A stretch of 33,540 nt of DNA from the NCBI GenBank assembly GCA_004151065.3, contig NWUY0300005178.1, forward strand, positions 86,390 through 119,929. The letters run 5' to 3'. This DNA comes from Larix sibirica (taxonomy: Eukaryota; Streptophyta; Pinopsida; Pinales; Pinaceae). Below are positions 31,475-33,540 of this stretch, one piece after another. Numbering within the stretch: the stretch's first letter is position 1; each line of letters opens with the position of its first letter. Below the pieces are notes generated by a model. That model ran no database searches and was not told the origin of the DNA. It saw only the letters and a list, made by a program, of their open reading frames with translations. The position numbers were made by a program, and so were the translations under genes.

Positions 31475-32471
31475 TAGTTAACCATTTCAGTATTAGTCAA
31501 TGTTTTAAACTCCAATCACGGTTCGTTAATGACTATATTAATGATTTTTTATGATATTCATTGTTTTTTTCATGATTTTAATGATATTCATTGTTTTAGT
31601 GGTGCATTATGATTAGGGTTTAAAATGTTTGAAGATTAAAAATTACTATGGCATAGTATTTGAAAGATAATATGTAACATTTGCATGGGGTGATAGGGAA
31701 GTGAGCCTTCGAAGTGATACTAGTAATTGAGGATGCGACATGGAGGTGGCACCTTGCATGTGCACCTCACAAAAATGTTTAGGTGGTTAGGTGGATGTTT
31801 AATTGAAGCATCGAGTAATCAACAAAGTCATTCGGCCCACAAAGGTGTTGTGCAACTCCATTACTCCCGGTCATGAAAGCGCCTTAATGCATTTCCAATT
31901 CATTAACATGCAAAGAATAGGATGATAATAAGTCCTTTGATGTTTGAGATGATGAAGGTTTGTGGGTTGGCTCATCAATGGAGAATGGAGGTTCATTAAC
32001 ATGATTTATGGATAGGAGTTTGGGTGTTGATATGGTGTTCTCTTCTTATTGGTCTACACATCCCTTGGAGAGCTCTGGTTTTGATTCTTAGAAACTAGGG
32101 TTCTCTCAACACTTCACTTGAGTGCTCAATTGGGGAGACATTTCAAAACTAATAATGATCTAGATTGATAAGAGTTCTTTACAATTTGAATCGTGGGTTG
32201 TAAGGGCAACCATGACAAAAAAAAATCCTTCACCTAAAAACAAGAAAGAAAATTCCATATTCTCAGAAGAAGCAAAGAAAATCGTAGGTATTCAATTTTT
32301 TTATTATGAAATCCTAATATAAATATAGGATATTCCTAACCAATTAAATACACATTATAATATAATAAATACATTTAACTCATTGAAACAAATACATGCA
32401 TTATAATGGAGAATAGTATAAGCATAGGGACAATCCTTAAAATTTACAAGTACATACTAGGCGCTACAATA
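31475..32471. other. Intergenic DNA
   Basis: No gene recognised. Somewhat less AT-rich between about 31690 and 32120, but without an open frame of interest. Confidence 0.45.
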
Positions 32472-32556
32472 TTATGGACGGATCTCCACTAGTGGGTTAT
32501 TTTTTTAACAAGTAAAAAAACTATACTTTATGGACGGATCTCCACTAGTGGGTTAT
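32472..32556. repeat. 29-bp direct repeat with palindromic core
   Basis: Bases 32472-32500 are repeated exactly at 32528-32556. Each copy contains the perfect palindrome CCACTAGTGG within TCTCCACTAGTGGGTTAT. The spacer is AT-rich with a T-run and an A-run. Confidence 0.85.
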
Positions 32557-33159
32557 AACAGAATGTTATTCCTTTTTGGATAATTGATTACACTTTATGA
32601 TATGCCAAACAAACTTTCTACATTTAAATGTGCATTACGATTAATGCAAAACATGCTTTAAAGGTACATTAATATTGTTGATTCAAGACATCCTCGAATA
32701 CTATATTATATTATAAGTATGAATTAATCACGAAGAGTTGAAACAATAGGTTGAAAGTTGGCACGTGAATAAAAAAAAGGTTTACAAAGACTATAAAGGG
32801 GTTTTAGTTTGATGTTTTTTTTAATGTTCACGTATATTGTTTTGTTGGATTGCTTATATGGACAATGATAAACATACTTTTTATGGACATGAAGCAACAA
32901 GAGGGATTTATGCATTTTGAGAACATTCAGGTTTTAGTACGATACTCCGGTATAAGCAATATACTACATTAATGTCGTAATATAATTGGTATCAACATGT
33001 CACATCATCATTATAATTTAAATTATAATTGGTATGTGAGATGATGAACCCTTGAAGCTACACAATATTACACAAATAAACTATGCCTATCCCTTGCTAT
33101 AAGAAATAAATAAGTCTATAATTAAATAAATAAGTTTATATGTTTATAAATTCACAAAC
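32557..33159. other. AT-rich intergenic DNA
   Basis: No gene seen. Ends at a sharp change to GC-richer coding sequence at about 33155. Confidence 0.5.
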
Positions 33160-33540
33160 GATGACCCGATCGTGGGAGGCCCTATGGAATATACACTCTC
33201 GGCGGATCTGAGGATGCATCTCACACAGAAAGGATATTGCTCTCTGGCCCATGCCTTTGACCACTGCAGGGAAGGACATCCTCGATGGATCACTGCTTCA
33301 CAACTGGGCTTATCTGGAACATTGGGGACTGAATGGAATGTATATACCAGATCATTGTATCAATCTAGACTTCTCTTATCTGACGAGGCTGACAGCTTAT
33401 ATTGGTCGTGGGATGTGTCTGGTGGAAGGGTCTCGGCACATCTGGCATACGAGGCAAGCCTTGCTGGGTCTATCACTGTGGATACCTGGTGGAGGATGGC
33501 TATCTGGAAAATGAACATGCCCCTCAAGATAAAATGTTTT
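33160..33540 (+). CDS. LINE ORF2 C-terminal part, cut by window end
   Basis: One plus-strand frame is open for 127 codons and runs off the window. The frame reads DDPIVGGPMEYTLSADL at the left, SLYQSRLLLSDEADSLYW in the middle, and SWDVSGGRVSAHLAYEASL before TWWRMAIWKMNMPLKIKCF. This is the start of the zf-RVT region of plant L1-type ORF2, whose usual form is 'DxxxWxxxxxGxFSVxSAY ... WxxIWKxxxPxKIxCFxW'. RT itself would lie upstream but is absent: the sequence turns AT-rich and acquires stops before 33150, so the copy is probably 5'-truncated within ORF2. No internal stop is seen, making it the least decayed LINE coding sequence here. Its family differs from the element at 8806. Confidence 0.75.

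Noticed and set aside
1-33540. CRISPR array, prokaryotic operon or phage system
   Set aside because: No regularly spaced repeats, ribosome-binding-site operon layout or such genes; all recognisable proteins are eukaryotic non-LTR element parts.

Overview
The window is AT-rich plant nuclear DNA made almost entirely of non-LTR retrotransposons in many stages of decay. The plant origin follows from element types known from land plants: LINE ORF1 remnants with a DUF4283-like domain and a CCHC knuckle, ORF2 with endonuclease, reverse transcriptase (RT), a zf-RVT-like zinc segment and a C-terminal RNase H. The mix of very old relics and much intergenic AT-rich DNA suggests a large genome, possibly a gymnosperm, but this is a guess. 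I see no intact host protein gene, rRNA, tRNA or CRISPR array.

Layout. 1-3480: minus-strand relics of at least two old LINEs, then a tRNA-like SINE module (3622-3707) and an 83-bp tandem repeat (3929-4088). 4489-7150: a 5'-truncated LINE on the plus strand, bracketed by a 13-bp target-site duplication. 7153-8805: non-LINE DNA with a CpG-rich island (about 7630-8215). 8806-15290: a near full-length LINE on the minus strand with both ORFs, broken by stops and frameshifts. 15441-23438 repeats 4055-12052 at a constant offset of 11,386 with no difference I could find, starting right after a single N. It then runs into a LINE 5' part (23439-23894) that differs by about 6% from the matching part of the first copy. 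23984-25295: further minus-strand coding relics, one not recognised and one RNase H. 25298-28199: AT-rich DNA with a diverged repeat pair. 28200-29210: a relic of a different, RTE-like LINE on the plus strand. 30740-32556: a cluster of short tandem duplications, a second SINE-like module and a palindrome-bearing repeat. 33160-33540: the edge of another LINE ORF2, still open where the window ends.

The LINE parts would have worked together as one retrotransposition machine: ORF1 binds the RNA, the ORF2 endonuclease nicks the target, RT copies the RNA from its 3' end and RNase H removes the RNA strand. No copy fully inside the window has an intact set. The main caution is that the 8-kb duplication and the abrupt change of identity at 12053/23439 look more like a scaffold-joining error than biology. 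If so, 12053-15440 and one of the two 8-kb copies do not belong at this place.

The most interesting biological signals are a shared 3'-terminal hairpin in the two LINE copies, an ORF1 stop/ORF2 start overlap, a strong excess of amber stops in the CAG context expected from CHG methylation decay, the CpG-rich island, and two tRNA-like modules 28 kb apart. I found no convincing new multi-gene system.
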